Source of the DNA: Salinarimonas sp.
GTDB lineage: Bacteria > Pseudomonadota > Alphaproteobacteria > Rhizobiales > Beijerinckiaceae
NCBI RefSeq assembly: GCF_040111675.1
Contig: NZ_CP157794.1
Location: 1,633,501 to 1,697,500 of the forward strand
Reading direction: 5' to 3'
DNA length: 64,000 nucleotides
Position 1 is the stretch's first letter, and each line of letters opens with the position of its first letter. Shown here piece after piece: positions 27,824 through 36,725 of this stretch. A program made the translations under genes and the position numbers. The notes under the pieces were generated by a model that had not been told where the DNA came from, did not search any database, and saw only the letters and a list, made by a program, of their open reading frames with translations.

Positions 27824-28447
27824 ATGTTCACCGGCATCGTCACCGCCATCGGCCGCATCGTCGCGGCGCAGGACCGCGCCGACCAGCGCCGGCTGACCAT
27901 CGCCTGCCCCTACGACCCGGACACGGTCGCCATCGGCGCCTCGATCGCCTGCTCGGGCCCGTGCCTGACGGTGGTCGAGAAGGGCGGGATCGCCGGCGAC
28001 ATGTGGTTCTCGGTCGACGCGGCGGCCGAGACGCTGGCGCGCACCACCGTCGGGAGCTGGGGGGAGGGGACCCGGGTCAACCTCGAGCGCTCCCTCAAGA
28101 TCGGCGACGAGCTCGGCGGGCACATCGTCTCGGGCCATGTCGACGGCATGGCCGAGATCGTGGCGCGCACCGAGGTGACGCCGGAGGAGACCGGCTGGGG
28201 CGCCACCGCCCGCTTCGACCTGCGCGCGCCTGCCGGGTTCTCCCGCTTCGTCGCCGAGAAGGGCTCTGTCGCGCTCGACGGCTGCTCGCTGACGGTGAAC
28301 TCCGTCGACGGCGACGTCTTCTCCGTGCTGCTCATCCCGCACACGCTGGAGGTGACGACCTTCGGCGCGCGTCGGGCCGGCGACCTCGTGAATTTCGAGG
28401 TCGACCTGATGGCGCGCTACGCGGCGCGACTGATGGAGGCGCGGTGA
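27824..28447 (+). CDS. ribE: Riboflavin synthase, alpha chain
   Basis: This 207-residue enzyme dismutates two 6,7-dimethyl-8-ribityllumazines to riboflavin. Two lumazine-binding barrels are visible: MFTGIVTAIGRI with GASIACSGPCLTVV, and then LGGHIVSGHVDGMAEI with GSVALDGCSLTVNSV. The C-terminal trimerisation helix has VNFEVDLMARYAARL. ATG 27824 is used because it begins with the invariant MFTGI. It follows ribD by 4 bases. Confidence 0.97.
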   Translation: MFTGIVTAIGRIVAAQDRADQRRLTIACPYDPDTVAIGASIACSGPCLTVVEKGGIAGDMWFSVDAAAETLARTTVGSWGEGTRVNLERSLKIGDELGGHIVSGHVDGMAEIVARTEVTPEETGWGATARFDLRAPAGFSRFVAEKGSVALDGCSLTVNSVDGDVFSVLLIPHTLEVTTFGARRAGDLVNFEVDLMARYAARLMEAR

Positions 28448-28463
28448 GAAATGACGGCGCGGG

Positions 28464-28650
28464 CGTCATCCCCGGCCGGAGCGCCGAAGGCGCGCAGGGG
28501 AAGGGGACCCAGCAAGAAGAGTGCGCCGAAGGCGCCCCTTCTGCCGCCGTCCAGGCGGCTGGTCGCCGCCGCAAGGAGCGCCTGCGGCGCGATTCTCTGC
28601 GCTGGGTCCCCTTCCCCTCCGCCGCTGCGCGGCTCCGGCCGGGGATGACG
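28464..28650. repeat. Intergenic palindromic element inside the rib operon
   Basis: Inverted ends GTCATCCCCGGCCGG and CCGGCCGGGGATGAC enclose AAGGGGACCC/GGGTCCCCTT arms and internal GCGCCGAAGGCGC hairpins. It is the same family as 22709-22901 and fills the 307-base gap between ribE and ribH. No FMN riboswitch signature was recognised in the gap. Confidence 0.8.
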
Positions 28651-28754
28651 GTGGTCGCCCGCGCGCTCTCGCCTCGCCACGCCGCACTTGCCTCCGGGCC
28701 CCGCGCCCCTTAACTGAAGCGCCCGACATCCGATCCCTGCGAGACACGCCTTTC

Positions 28755-29246
28755 ATGGTCGCCACCCACGCCCAGAGCCGCCCGGTCGAACCCTTGCCCG
28801 GGGCGCGCGTCCTCGTCGTCGAGGCGCGCTACTACGACGGCCTCGCCGACGCGCTGCTGGAGGGCGTGCGGGCCGTGTGCGCGGAGGCGCAGGTCGCGGT
28901 CGACGTGCTCACCGTGGACGGGGCGCTGGAGATCCCCGCCTGCGTGGCGATCGCGCTGGACGCCGCCGCGGCGGCGGGGCGTCCCTACGAGGCGGCGGTG
29001 ACGCTCGGTTGCGTGATCCGCGGCGAGACGGCGCATTTCGAGATCGTCGCCTTCGAGAGCGCCCGCGCGCTGATGGACCTCTCGGTGGCCCGCAAGATCC
29101 CGCTCGGCAACGGCATCCTCACGGTCGAGACCGAGGCGCAGGCCTGGGCCCGCGCCAAGGTGTCGGAGATGGACAAGGGCGGGGGCGCGGCGCGGGCCGC
29201 GCTCGGCCTCGCGGCCATCGCGGGCCGCCTGCGCGGGGAGGCCTGA
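28755..29246 (+). CDS. ribH: 6,7-dimethyl-8-ribityllumazine synthase
   Basis: This 163-residue subunit of lumazine synthase joins the ribD-pathway uracil product with 3,4-dihydroxy-2-butanone 4-phosphate. Conserved blocks are [53 protein letters not shown] (containing the active-site region) and [20 protein letters not shown]. The product is also the antenna chromophore expected for the FeS-type photolyase encoded at 13327-14862. It is followed 4 bases later by nusB. Confidence 0.97.
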   Translation: MVATHAQSRPVEPLPGARVLVVEARYYDGLADALLEGVRAVCAEAQVAVDVLTVDGALEIPACVAIALDAAAAAGRPYEAAVTLGCVIRGETAHFEIVAFESARALMDLSVARKIPLGNGILTVETEAQAWARAKVSEMDKGGGAARAALGLAAIAGRLRGEA

Positions 29247-29250
29247 TCCC

Positions 29251-29730
29251 ATGGCGAGCCCCAAGCCCAACCGCGCCGCCGCCCGCGCCGCCGCCCGCCT
29301 CGCCGCCGTGCAGGCGCTCTACCAGATGGACGTCGCCGGCAAGGGCGTGATCGACGCGCTCGCCGAGTTCGAGGCCTTCTGGATCGGCCGCGAGGTCGAG
29401 GGCGTCGAGGGCGCCCCCTCCGACCTCGATTTTTTCCGCGACATCCTCCAGGGCGTCGTGCGCGAGCAGCGCGCCATCGACGTGAAGGTCGACGCCGCGC
29501 TCGCCGAGAAGTGGCCCCTGAAGCGCGTCGAAGCGGTGCTGCGCGCCATCCTGCGCGCCGGCGGCTACGAGCTGATGTACCGCAAGGACGTGCCGGCCCG
29601 CGTCGCCATCACCGAATACGTCGACGTCGCCCACGCCTTCTACGGCGAGGACGAGCCGGGCATGGTGAACGCGGTGCTCGACGCGGTGGCGCACGAGGTG
29701 CGGGCGGAGGAGTTCGCCAAGGGGCGTTAG
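29251..29730 (+). CDS. nusB: Transcription antitermination factor NusB
   Basis: This 159-residue all-helical RNA-binding protein partners NusE/S10 in rRNA antitermination. The family pattern is visible: RAAARLAAVQALYQMDVAG near the N terminus, LKRVEAVLRAILRAGGYELMY in the middle, and VAITEYVDVAHAFYGEDEPGMVNAVLD near the C terminus. It closes the ribH-nusB pair, a common alphaproteobacterial arrangement. GC-rich repeats begin immediately after its stop. Confidence 0.97.
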   Translation: MASPKPNRAAARAAARLAAVQALYQMDVAGKGVIDALAEFEAFWIGREVEGVEGAPSDLDFFRDILQGVVREQRAIDVKVDAALAEKWPLKRVEAVLRAILRAGGYELMYRKDVPARVAITEYVDVAHAFYGEDEPGMVNAVLDAVAHEVRAEEFAKGR

Positions 29731-29753
29731 GGGGGCGTTAGGGGGGCGCACCG

Positions 29754-29791
29754 CTGTCATCCCGGACGCCGAAGGCGATCCGGGACCCATA
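29754..29791. repeat. Left half of a REP-like palindrome interrupted by the insertion sequence
   Basis: GCTGTCATCCCGGACGCC followed by ATCCGGGACCCATA matches the ends of the intact palindromes at 56515-56701. The partner half lies at 31258-31412 on the other side of the IS110-type element. Confidence 0.75.
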
Positions 29792-29804
29792 TGTGGACGG
29801 CCCC

Positions 29805-30116
29805 TGGTCTGCAAGAGGGTCGAGCCGGCTCATCGAGATCGCCTGCACCCATATGTCCGACCTGTTCGCGCGGCCCGAGGGCCGCTGGCCAAGATGGGTT
29901 ACGCTTGATCGGGCGCCGAACATACCCGCGATTTCATCGCGCCATTGGGTCCCGCGGCTTGGCCCGATCATCGACGTGTCGATGGTCCACCTCTCGTTCC
30001 TGCAGGTCACGCCCTCGCTTGTCGGCCCCGGAGGGCACGGCGGGCGGCGGGCGTCTCGGGCGCGCCGGGGCGGCCGCAGGTGCGGCCGGCCGGCGCGAAA
30101 CGGGGTGCGGCGGCGC
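29805..30116 (-). ncRNA. Candidate bridge (guide) RNA region of the IS110-type element
   Basis: These 312 non-coding bases follow the transposase stop and lie inside the inverted repeat. IS110/IS1111 elements carry a structured guide RNA in the long non-coding end, pairing with both target and element ends. The 10-mer ACCCATATGT occurs here (29847-29856) and again exactly across the left insertion junction (29785-29794), as expected if a guide loop matched that junction. RNA boundaries and folding are not determined. Confidence 0.4.
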
Positions 30117-31181
30117 TCACGCCGCGGCCTCCAGCGGCTCGAGGGCCGGGCCGTGATCGCGGTCGAAGCGCGCGCCGGAGGCGAGGAGCTTCCACAGGAT
30201 CCGCGCCACCCGGTTGGCCAGCGCGACCGCGACCTCCTTGAACTTCTTCTTGGGCAGGAGCCGCGCCGCCCAGGCGACGAGCCGCCCGCCGCCGCAGGCC
30301 TCCTCGCCGCGGCGCTTCACCTGCTGGAGCAGCGCCGTCGCCGCGCAGACGAGATCGGCCCTGAGCGCCATGTCGCCCGCGCGGGTGATGGCGCCGAGGC
30401 GCTGCCTGTTGGCGGTGGTGTGGTCGCGCGGAGTGAGCCCGAGCCAGCCGGCGAAGGCGCGTCCCGAGCGGAAGCGCCGCGGATCGCCCACCGCCACCAT
30501 CGTGCGCCAGGCCACGACCGGGCCGACGCAGGGCACCTCCATCAGCCGGCGGCAGGCCTCGCTCGCCCGCGCCGCCTTCACGAGCGCGGCCTCCGCGGCC
30601 GCGACCCGCGGGCCGAGGCGCTCCCATTCGTCGGCGAGATCCTCGAAGACGAGCCGCGCGTGCGTCGGCAGGTCCGTGCGGGCGAGGATCTCGCCGAGGA
30701 TCGTGGGGATGTATCGGGCGCCCTGCGGAGCCACGATCCCGAGCTCGGCGGCGTAGCCGCGAACGCGGTTGCCGATCTCGGTTCGGCGCGCCTGGAGCGC
30801 CCGCCGGTGGTCGACGAGCATGGCGGCCGCCTGCTGCGCCTCGCTCTTGATCGGCACGAAGGTCGTGTCCGGCTCCCGCACGGCCCGGCAGATCGCCCGG
30901 GCGTCGGCGGCGTCGTTCTTGTTGCGCCCGACGAAGGGCTTGGCGAGCTGGGGCGGCACGATGCGCGCGTCGTGGCCCATGGCGACGAGCTCGCGCGCGA
31001 GAAGGTGCGCGCCCCGGCACGCCTCGATCCCGATCAGCGTCGGCGCAAGCGCCGAAAGCTTCTTCTTCATCCGCGCCGGCGTCCCGCTCTCGCGCCAGAC
31101 CTCCCGGCCCGACGCGTCCGCGCCGGACACCGCGAAATGAGCCTTGGACGTGTCGATGCCGATCGCGCTAAACTCCTTCAT
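30117..31181 (-). CDS. IS110-family transposase (DEDD recombinase)
   Basis: This 354-residue protein has the N-terminal RuvC-like DEDD domain: Asp in IGIDTSKAHFAV (residues 7-18), Glu in LIGIEACRGAH, and the two Asp in NKNDAADARAI. The C-terminal transposase_20 region has EVPCVGPVVAWRTMVAVG and FAGWLGLTPRDHTT with the conserved Ser/Gly loop area. The upstream frame is open, but ATG 31181 gives the typical start MKEFSAIGIDTSK with GGGAGGG a few bases before. No frameshift is seen, so it may be active. Confidence 0.93.
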   Translation of the reverse strand: MKEFSAIGIDTSKAHFAVSGADASGREVWRESGTPARMKKKLSALAPTLIGIEACRGAHLLARELVAMGHDARIVPPQLAKPFVGRNKNDAADARAICRAVREPDTTFVPIKSEAQQAAAMLVDHRRALQARRTEIGNRVRGYAAELGIVAPQGARYIPTILGEILARTDLPTHARLVFEDLADEWERLGPRVAAAEAALVKAARASEACRRLMEVPCVGPVVAWRTMVAVGDPRRFRSGRAFAGWLGLTPRDHTTANRQRLGAITRAGDMALRADLVCAATALLQQVKRRGEEACGGGRLVAWAARLLPKKKFKEVAVALANRVARILWKLLASGARFDRDHGPALEPLEAAA

Positions 31182-31257
31182 GGACGGTCCCTCCCTCAGA
31201 TCGAGCTGCAGATACTCCATCTTGGCACACAGATGCCGCCGGGTGGGGCCGTCCACA

Positions 31258-31412
31258 CCAACATACGCTCCGGAGCCATGAGGAGCGGCGCGCCAGCGCC
31301 GCGTCGTGACACGCCTGCATCCTTGTCGAGGGACGCGCGCGCTGCCGCGCACGCTGAGACAAACGTCGGCGGTTCTGGGCCCCGGGCCCGCTTCGCGACC
31401 CGGGGTGACAGC
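31258..31412. repeat. Right half of the REP-like palindrome interrupted by the insertion sequence
   Basis: Read on the minus strand, this piece runs CTGTCACCCCGGGTCGCGAA and then GGGCCCGGGGCCCAG, closely matching the beginning of the intact element at 56374-56508. With 29754-29791 it reconstitutes one element split by the insertion. Confidence 0.75.
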
Positions 31413-31467
31413 GCGTGCGGCAGGCGCTCACCCGTCGGCGCTGTTGTCCTCCAGTCCGACTCCGATC

Positions 31468-31588
31468 GACCTCTCCTTCGGGGAGGTGTCGGACGCGCTT
31501 GTCGCCACCGCCCGATGCAGCGCGCGGCCGGCATCTCCCCGCAGGGGAGGTGGGCCGCGCGAGCGGCCCGGAGGGGCGGTGCCCCCCG
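31468..31588. repeat. Intergenic palindromic element (CTCCCCGCAGGGGAGG type)
   Basis: CCTCTCCTTCGGGGAGG and CTCCCCGCAGGGGAGG hairpins are separated by about 50 bases, followed by GGGCCGCGCGAGCGGCCC. It is the same type as 63901-63950. It lies between the IS target palindrome and the dabA stop; nothing coding is seen. Confidence 0.65.
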
Positions 31589-31592
31589 TCTC

Positions 31593-34142
31593 TCACCCCT
31601 CGATCGTCTCCCACGCCAGCGCGCCCACGTAGCGGCGCACGGTCCTCCCCTCGTCGGCGAGCTGGAAGAGATGGAGCCAGCCATTGTCGACGAGGTGGCG
31701 CACGCTCTCATGCTTCGAGATGATCTTGTTCATCTCCTCGATCGGCGCCTCGATGAAGACGTTGAGGCGCAGCGGCTCGTGGACGAGGCGCTCGCCGTCG
31801 GAGACGGATTGCAGGGGCAGGCCGACCTTCAGGTCGCCGGCATTGCCCTCCAGCACGCCGAGGCCGCCGACGACGTTGTGCAGGACCTTGTTGCCGGAGC
31901 CGAAGGCCGCATTGTCGACCGACGAGCCGTAGTACTGCAGGCTGATCCAGGAGGCGACGACCATCGGGGCGGTCATGATCAGCTCGAGGATGCCGAAGCC
32001 CTCGTCCGCCTCCCATTCGTAATCGTGCAGGAAGGAGCGCCCGCCGAGGTCGACGCCGCGGGTGCGCGCCCGCGGGGCGGCGACGAAGGCGGCGCAGCCG
32101 GCGAGGCCCCATTCGGGCCGCACCTGCGACCAGTCGTTGGCGCGCGCCAGCACCTGTCCGTCGACGTTCGCCCCCGGCGCGTCGAGGGCGAGCAGCGCCG
32201 AGCGCTCGAGGCGGGTCAGCGCGCCGGCCTGGGCGAGCCAGGCCTTCAGCCGGGCGAGGTCGCCCGCATGGCTCTGCGGCAGGATCTCGGTGTCGTAGAG
32301 ATGCACCTCGTCGGTGGTGGTGTCGTGCAGGGCCGGGACGAACCAGGTGTCGTCCGGCAGGCCCATGCCCGCCTCCTTCAGCCCCTCGCGGACGGCGGGG
32401 TCGTTGAGGATGGCGGTGGTGACCCGCGCGTTGGCCTCGCCCGTGTGGCCGCCGCAGGCGCCGCAATCGAGGCCGGACGCGTGCGGGTTGTTGACCGTGG
32501 TCGAGCCGTGGCCGGCGAGCATGATCAGCCGGCCGTAGGGGCCCGTCATCGACATGGCCTTGAGCACGACCTGCGCCGTGGCGATGCGCTGCTCCACATC
32601 GATGCCGGCGAGCCGGCCGTCGATCTCGCTCCCAGCGAGCGTCGGCGCGAGGCGCTTCGCGACGTCGGCGTCGAGCCCGTCCACCGCCGGATGCGTCACC
32701 GGCCGAGTCTTGCCGAGCGTGTCGCCGACGAGCTTGCCGGCGAAGAGCAGGCCCGCCGCCTCGACGTAGGCGAAGGAGGAGACGGCCGATTGCTTGAAGG
32801 TCTTCCAGGACTTGGCGGCCTCCTTGCGGAGCTTGCGCAGGCCGGCGACCTCCTCCTGCTCCTGCGCGCCGGCGTCCTTCACCTCCTCGCAGACGACGAA
32901 GGCGGGCTTGAGCAGGACCGGGCACTGCGCGCCGCCCCGGCGCCGGCCGAGCGGCACGTACTCGATCGGCAGGCCGAAGAAGCCGGCGAAGCCGATGGTC
33001 TGTACGCCGGGCGCCACCGTCTCCAGCGCGCGCCGGAAGACCTCCGAGCGCACGTCGATGCAGAAGGCGGCCTGGGCCGCGGGCCGCTCGGCCTCGGCCG
33101 GCGCGGCGTCGGCCGCCCGGTTGGCCTCGACCACCCGCGAAACGAGGCCGCGCCGATGGGCGATCTCGGCGGCGTCCTGCAGGATGGCGTCGACGAGCCG
33201 CTCTGGATCGAGCGTCCGGGGAGCGCTCATCTTCGTCAGCGCGGCGTCGAAGGTCGCCTTCGCCTGCGGCGTCACCGCGAGGAGCGCCGCGTCGTAGGAG
33301 AGGCGCACCGCGAGGAGCTCCTTGAGGACGGGATCGCTCCCGCCGTCGAGCTCGGCGTTCCAGACGAGGTAGCGGGCGTAGGAGGCCCAGCCGTTGATGG
33401 TGACGAGCGCCCGGTACAGGTAGTCCGCCCAGGCGGCCTCCGGCACGCCGAGATCGGCGATCGCCGTGGCGATGGCGGCGTCCGCGTCCTCGGGCAGCAG
33501 CGCCAGCGCCTTGCGGAAGCCGGCAAAGCCCATCACCTCGGGCGTCAGGTCGAAGGCGGCCTGCGCCCGCCAGGCGTCGTAGAGGCCCTTGCCCCGCACG
33601 GGCGCTCGCCAGAGCGCCTGGCCCTCGTCGAAATAGCGGGCGCAGAACTTCGAGATCTCCTCGACCACGAGCGCGGCGGCGCCGGTCGCCGGATCGCGGC
33701 CGGTGGCGACGTCGATCGCCTCGGCGGCGGTCATGGCGAGCGGGCAGAAGGGCCCGTCCTCGGCCATCTTCGTCTTCAAGGCGCCGAGATCGGCGGGCGC
33801 CCCTTTCCCGGCGCCGTGGAGCGCCTGGGCGAGGTCGGCGTCGGTGATCTCGCCGGCGGCGTGCTTCGCCGCGTAGGAGGACCGCGGCAGGGTCAGCCGT
33901 GCGCCGGAGATGCGGGCGAGGGTCGAGGCGGCCTCGGCGAAGCTCTGGTCGATCAGGCCGAGATAGGGGTTGACCGCCACGAAGTGCTTGAGCGGCCAGA
34001 GCGGCGCGATCCGGCCGCAGGCCGTCGCGACCTCGCTCTCGAGGCTCGCGAGCGACGCGGCCGCCTCGCGGGCGCCCACGCTCTCGGCGCGGGCGAGCGC
34101 GGCCTGATCCATGGTGAGCTCGGCGGGAGTCTTCTTGGTCAT
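31593..34142 (-). CDS. dabA: DabA-type inorganic carbon transporter subunit (DUF2309)
   Basis: This 849-residue cytosolic zinc protein is the beta-carbonic-anhydrase-like half of the DAB pump. With membrane DabB it converts CO2 to bicarbonate vectorially. The expected zinc ligands are visible as Cys and Asp in AFCIDVRSE, His in LAGHGSTTVNNPH and Cys in GLDCGACGGH. WPLKHFVAVNPYLGL at the N terminus is another family block. The frame could begin at GTG 34145; ATG 34142 has GGAGG at a better distance. It ends the dabB-dabA operon, with a 16-base gap after dabB. Confidence 0.93.
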   Translation of the reverse strand: MTKKTPAELTMDQAALARAESVGAREAAASLASLESEVATACGRIAPLWPLKHFVAVNPYLGLIDQSFAEAASTLARISGARLTLPRSSYAAKHAAGEITDADLAQALHGAGKGAPADLGALKTKMAEDGPFCPLAMTAAEAIDVATGRDPATGAAALVVEEISKFCARYFDEGQALWRAPVRGKGLYDAWRAQAAFDLTPEVMGFAGFRKALALLPEDADAAIATAIADLGVPEAAWADYLYRALVTINGWASYARYLVWNAELDGGSDPVLKELLAVRLSYDAALLAVTPQAKATFDAALTKMSAPRTLDPERLVDAILQDAAEIAHRRGLVSRVVEANRAADAAPAEAERPAAQAAFCIDVRSEVFRRALETVAPGVQTIGFAGFFGLPIEYVPLGRRRGGAQCPVLLKPAFVVCEEVKDAGAQEQEEVAGLRKLRKEAAKSWKTFKQSAVSSFAYVEAAGLLFAGKLVGDTLGKTRPVTHPAVDGLDADVAKRLAPTLAGSEIDGRLAGIDVEQRIATAQVVLKAMSMTGPYGRLIMLAGHGSTTVNNPHASGLDCGACGGHTGEANARVTTAILNDPAVREGLKEAGMGLPDDTWFVPALHDTTTDEVHLYDTEILPQSHAGDLARLKAWLAQAGALTRLERSALLALDAPGANVDGQVLARANDWSQVRPEWGLAGCAAFVAAPRARTRGVDLGGRSFLHDYEWEADEGFGILELIMTAPMVVASWISLQYYGSSVDNAAFGSGNKVLHNVVGGLGVLEGNAGDLKVGLPLQSVSDGERLVHEPLRLNVFIEAPIEEMNKIISKHESVRHLVDNGWLHLFQLADEGRTVRRYVGALAWETIEG

Positions 34143-34158
34143 CACGAGAACCTCCGGA

Positions 34159-35748
34159 TCAGGACTTCTTCACCGTGACCGGCGCGAGCCGGGCGGCGAG
34201 GCGGGTGGCGTAGGCGTTCACGTAGAAGCCGTTGGCGATGTGGACGTAGAGGGCGGCGAAGGGCCGGTGCTTCGCGAGGGCGGGGGCGAAGGTCTGGATC
34301 GCGAGCGCCGCGGCGAACGAGACCACGACGAGGCCGACCACGAAGCCGTCGAAGGCGCTCTCGAGCGTCAGGCTCGGGGCCACCGCGCCGGCGAGCAGCC
34401 AGGCGGCGGCGGCCTGGAGCGCGTAGTAGGCGACCACCACGACCCCGGCGAGCGCCGCCGCCGAGCCGAGCGCCTTCACCGCGGTCTCCTGAGACAGCAC
34501 CGTCGCGAGGTAATGGGCGACGCCGAGCGCCACGACCGCGGCGAGCGCGAAGGCGCCCGGATTGTCGAGAATGCTCGCGCCGAACACCGCCCCGACCGCG
34601 AGGGTGAGCGCCACCGAGGCGGCCAGCGTCGCGCCGTAGATCGCCGGGTTCGGCATCTTCGCCTCCTCCGGCGGCAGCGCGGCGCGGATGGTCTCGACCG
34701 CCGAGCCCGAGGAGAGGAAGGCGTGGGCCTTGTAGAGGGCGTGCGCCACGATGTGCAGCGCCGCCGCCGAGAAGGCGCCGAGCCCGCACTGGAGCAGCAT
34801 GAAGCCCATCTGCCCGATGGTGGAATAGGCGAGCGCCACCTTCACGCTCGGCGCCGTCAGCATCACCAGCGAGCCGAACAGCGCCGTGAAGCCGCCGACG
34901 ATCGCGAGCACGTCCATGGAGGGCGCCGAGAGGACGACGAGCGGCGAGAGCCGCACGATCAGGAAGCCGCCGCGATTGATGATGCCGGCGTGGAGCAGGG
35001 CGGAGACCGGGGTCGGCGTCTCCATCACCTCGCCGAGCCAGCCGTGGACCGGGAACTGGGCCGACTTCACCAGCGCCGCGAGCACGATCAGGAGGACCGC
35101 GACGTGCACGGCCCAAGGCGTCTCGCCGGCCTCGGCCATGGCGGTGGCCTCGGCGAGGAGGACCGGGATCTCGAGCGTACCGAAGACGCCGAGCACGAGC
35201 GCGGAGGCGACGATCAGCGCCGCGTCGCCGACGCGGCTCGCGATCCCCTTCTTGCGCGCCGCGAGCACGGCGTACGGCCGATCCTTGTAGAAGACGAGGA
35301 GCTGATGCAGGCCGAGGCTCGTCGCGATCCAGGCGAGGACGAGATGGAAGAGGTTGCCCGAGGCCATCAGCACCAGCGCGGCGGCGATGGTGAGCGACAG
35401 CAGCTTGATGAAGCGGCCGTGGTGCGGGTCCCCGTCGAGATAGTTCTTCGAGTAGGCGACCACGATGGCGCCGACGAAGGAGACGAGCACCAGCATCAGG
35501 GCCGAGAACGCGTCCGCGTAGAGCGCGAGGCCGACCCCGCCGACGCCCAGCGTCCCGGTGTAGAGCGGCCCCGCCGCGATCACCGCGAGGCCCGTCGCCA
35601 CGCTCGCGCCGAGCGCCACCAGCGCCGCGAGGCGGGCGTAGCGCGCCATGGCGCGCGGCTCGGCGTTCGCGCGGGAGGTCGGGATCAGCCCGACCACGAG
35701 GAGGGCGGCTGGGCCGAGGGCGGCGAGCCAGGCGAGCAGGGCCGACAT
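34159..35748 (-). CDS. dabB: DabB-type membrane subunit (NuoL/MrpA-like)
   Basis: This 529-residue protein has about 14 hydrophobic helices and is related to proton-pumping NADH dehydrogenase subunit L. Recognisable antiporter-type motifs are FHLVLAWIATSLGLHQLLVFY, KSAQFPVHGWLGEVMETPTPVSALLHAG, STIGQMGFMLLQCG and HALYKAHAFLSSG, which contain the conserved Lys, Glu and His of the ion path. Adjacent dabA shows that it is the energy-coupling part of an inorganic-carbon pump and not part of complex I. It is divergent from the LysR regulator. Confidence 0.93.
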   Translation of the reverse strand: MSALLAWLAALGPAALLVVGLIPTSRANAEPRAMARYARLAALVALGASVATGLAVIAAGPLYTGTLGVGGVGLALYADAFSALMLVLVSFVGAIVVAYSKNYLDGDPHHGRFIKLLSLTIAAALVLMASGNLFHLVLAWIATSLGLHQLLVFYKDRPYAVLAARKKGIASRVGDAALIVASALVLGVFGTLEIPVLLAEATAMAEAGETPWAVHVAVLLIVLAALVKSAQFPVHGWLGEVMETPTPVSALLHAGIINRGGFLIVRLSPLVVLSAPSMDVLAIVGGFTALFGSLVMLTAPSVKVALAYSTIGQMGFMLLQCGLGAFSAAALHIVAHALYKAHAFLSSGSAVETIRAALPPEEAKMPNPAIYGATLAASVALTLAVGAVFGASILDNPGAFALAAVVALGVAHYLATVLSQETAVKALGSAAALAGVVVVAYYALQAAAAWLLAGAVAPSLTLESAFDGFVVGLVVVSFAAALAIQTFAPALAKHRPFAALYVHIANGFYVNAYATRLAARLAPVTVKKS

Positions 35749-35829
35749 AAGGGATTCTCCGGATTAGCACGTCTCCGAATCGGATATAGGCGTCCACGTT
35801 GCTTCTGAAAAATTCAAACTTTGCAAGAC

Positions 35830-35852
35830 ATCGTTCGCTCTGGTAGAACGAT
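35830..35852. promoter_or_regulatory. LysR-type operator upstream of the dab regulator
   Basis: ATCGTTC-N9-GAACGAT is a perfect 7-bp inverted repeat that includes the LTTR core T-N11-A (TTC-N9-GAA). It ends 3 bases before the lysR ATG and about 80 bases from the dabB ATG, in the only divergent gap. Binding here would repress the regulator gene itself and could activate dabBA. Confidence 0.7.
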
Positions 35853-35855
35853 CCC

Positions 35856-36725
35856 ATGGCCACGCTGAACTACCATCACCTGCGCTATTTCTGGACCATC
35901 GCCCACGAGGGCGGGCTCACCAAGGCCGCGCGGCGGCTCAACGTCTCGCAATCGGCGCTCTCCGTTCAGCTGCGATCGCTGGAGGAGCAGCTCGGCCACG
36001 ACCTGTTCACCCGCGAGGGCAAGCGGCTCGAGCTCACCGAGGCCGGGCGGATCGCGCTCGACTACGCCGACAGCGTGTTCAAGACCGGCGAGGAGCTGGT
36101 CTCGACCCTGCGCGAGCGCCCTGGCGCGACTCGCCGGGCGCTCAGGGTCGGCGCCATCGCGACGCTCTCGCGCAACTTCCAGCTCGCGCTGCTCCGCCCG
36201 CTGATCGGCCGGCCGGACGTCGACCTCGTCCTGCGCTCGGGGACGCTGCGCGAGCTCCTGGGCCTCCTCGACGCGCACGAGCTCGACCTCGTGCTGGCCA
36301 ACGCGCCCGCCCCGCGCGATGCGGCCGCGCCGCGCGAGAGCCGGCTCCTCGACGAGCAGCCGGTCTCCATCGTCGGCCGGCCCGTTGCGGGGAACGGGGC
36401 GCTGCGCGTGCCGGAGGATCTCGACGGCGCGCCGATGGTGCTGCCGTCCGCCGAGAGCGAGCTGCGCCTGGCCTTCGACCGCCTCTGCGACGCCGCCCGC
36501 GTGCGCCCCTCGATCCTCGCCGAGGTCGACGACATGGCCATGCTGCGCCTCCTCGCCCGGGAGAGCGACGGCCTGACCCTCGTCCCGCCCATCGTGGTGC
36601 GCGACGAGCTGGCGAGCGGGGTCCTGGTCGAGCGCGCGCGCGTGCCGCTGCTCTCGGAGAGCTTCTACGCGATCACGCTGCGGCGGCGGTTCCCGAACCC
36701 GCTGGTGGGGGAGCTGCTGGGATGA
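35856..36725 (+). CDS. LysR-family regulator, divergent from dabBA
   Basis: This 289-residue LTTR has an N-terminal winged helix, [20 protein letters not shown] with [25 protein letters not shown], in the NhaR/CbbR-like style. A periplasmic-binding-like effector domain follows ([26 protein letters not shown]). Divergent LysR genes commonly control dab operons in response to low CO2 or redox metabolites, so this is the likely role. Its start codon almost abuts the operator, leaving no room for a free ribosome binding site when bound. The effector is unknown. Confidence 0.92.
   Translation: MATLNYHHLRYFWTIAHEGGLTKAARRLNVSQSALSVQLRSLEEQLGHDLFTREGKRLELTEAGRIALDYADSVFKTGEELVSTLRERPGATRRALRVGAIATLSRNFQLALLRPLIGRPDVDLVLRSGTLRELLGLLDAHELDLVLANAPAPRDAAAPRESRLLDEQPVSIVGRPVAGNGALRVPEDLDGAPMVLPSAESELRLAFDRLCDAARVRPSILAEVDDMAMLRLLARESDGLTLVPPIVVRDELASGVLVERARVPLLSESFYAITLRRRFPNPLVGELLG

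Larger units (their letters stand above)
29792..31257 (-). mobile_element. IS110-family (IS1111-like) insertion sequence
   Basis: The element is about 1,466 bases and is delimited by a perfect 13-bp inverted repeat: TGTGGACGGCCCC at 29792-29804 and its complement at 31245-31257. It encodes one DEDD transposase on the minus strand. About 310 non-coding bases lie after the transposase stop and only about 65 between its start and the upstream repeat. Subterminal inverted repeats and a long 3' non-coding end are traits of the IS1111 subgroup. It sits inside a REP-like palindrome, a known preference of this family. The exact outer ends may extend a few bases beyond the repeats. Confidence 0.8.

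Noticed and set aside
28448..28754. Possible FMN riboswitch before ribH
   Set aside because: The gap is explained by a palindromic element; the conserved RFN blocks were not found.
29793..34178. A 1,461-codon open frame on the plus strand
   Set aside because: It is antisense to the IS transposase and DabA, crossing the repeat region; no domain is recognisable.
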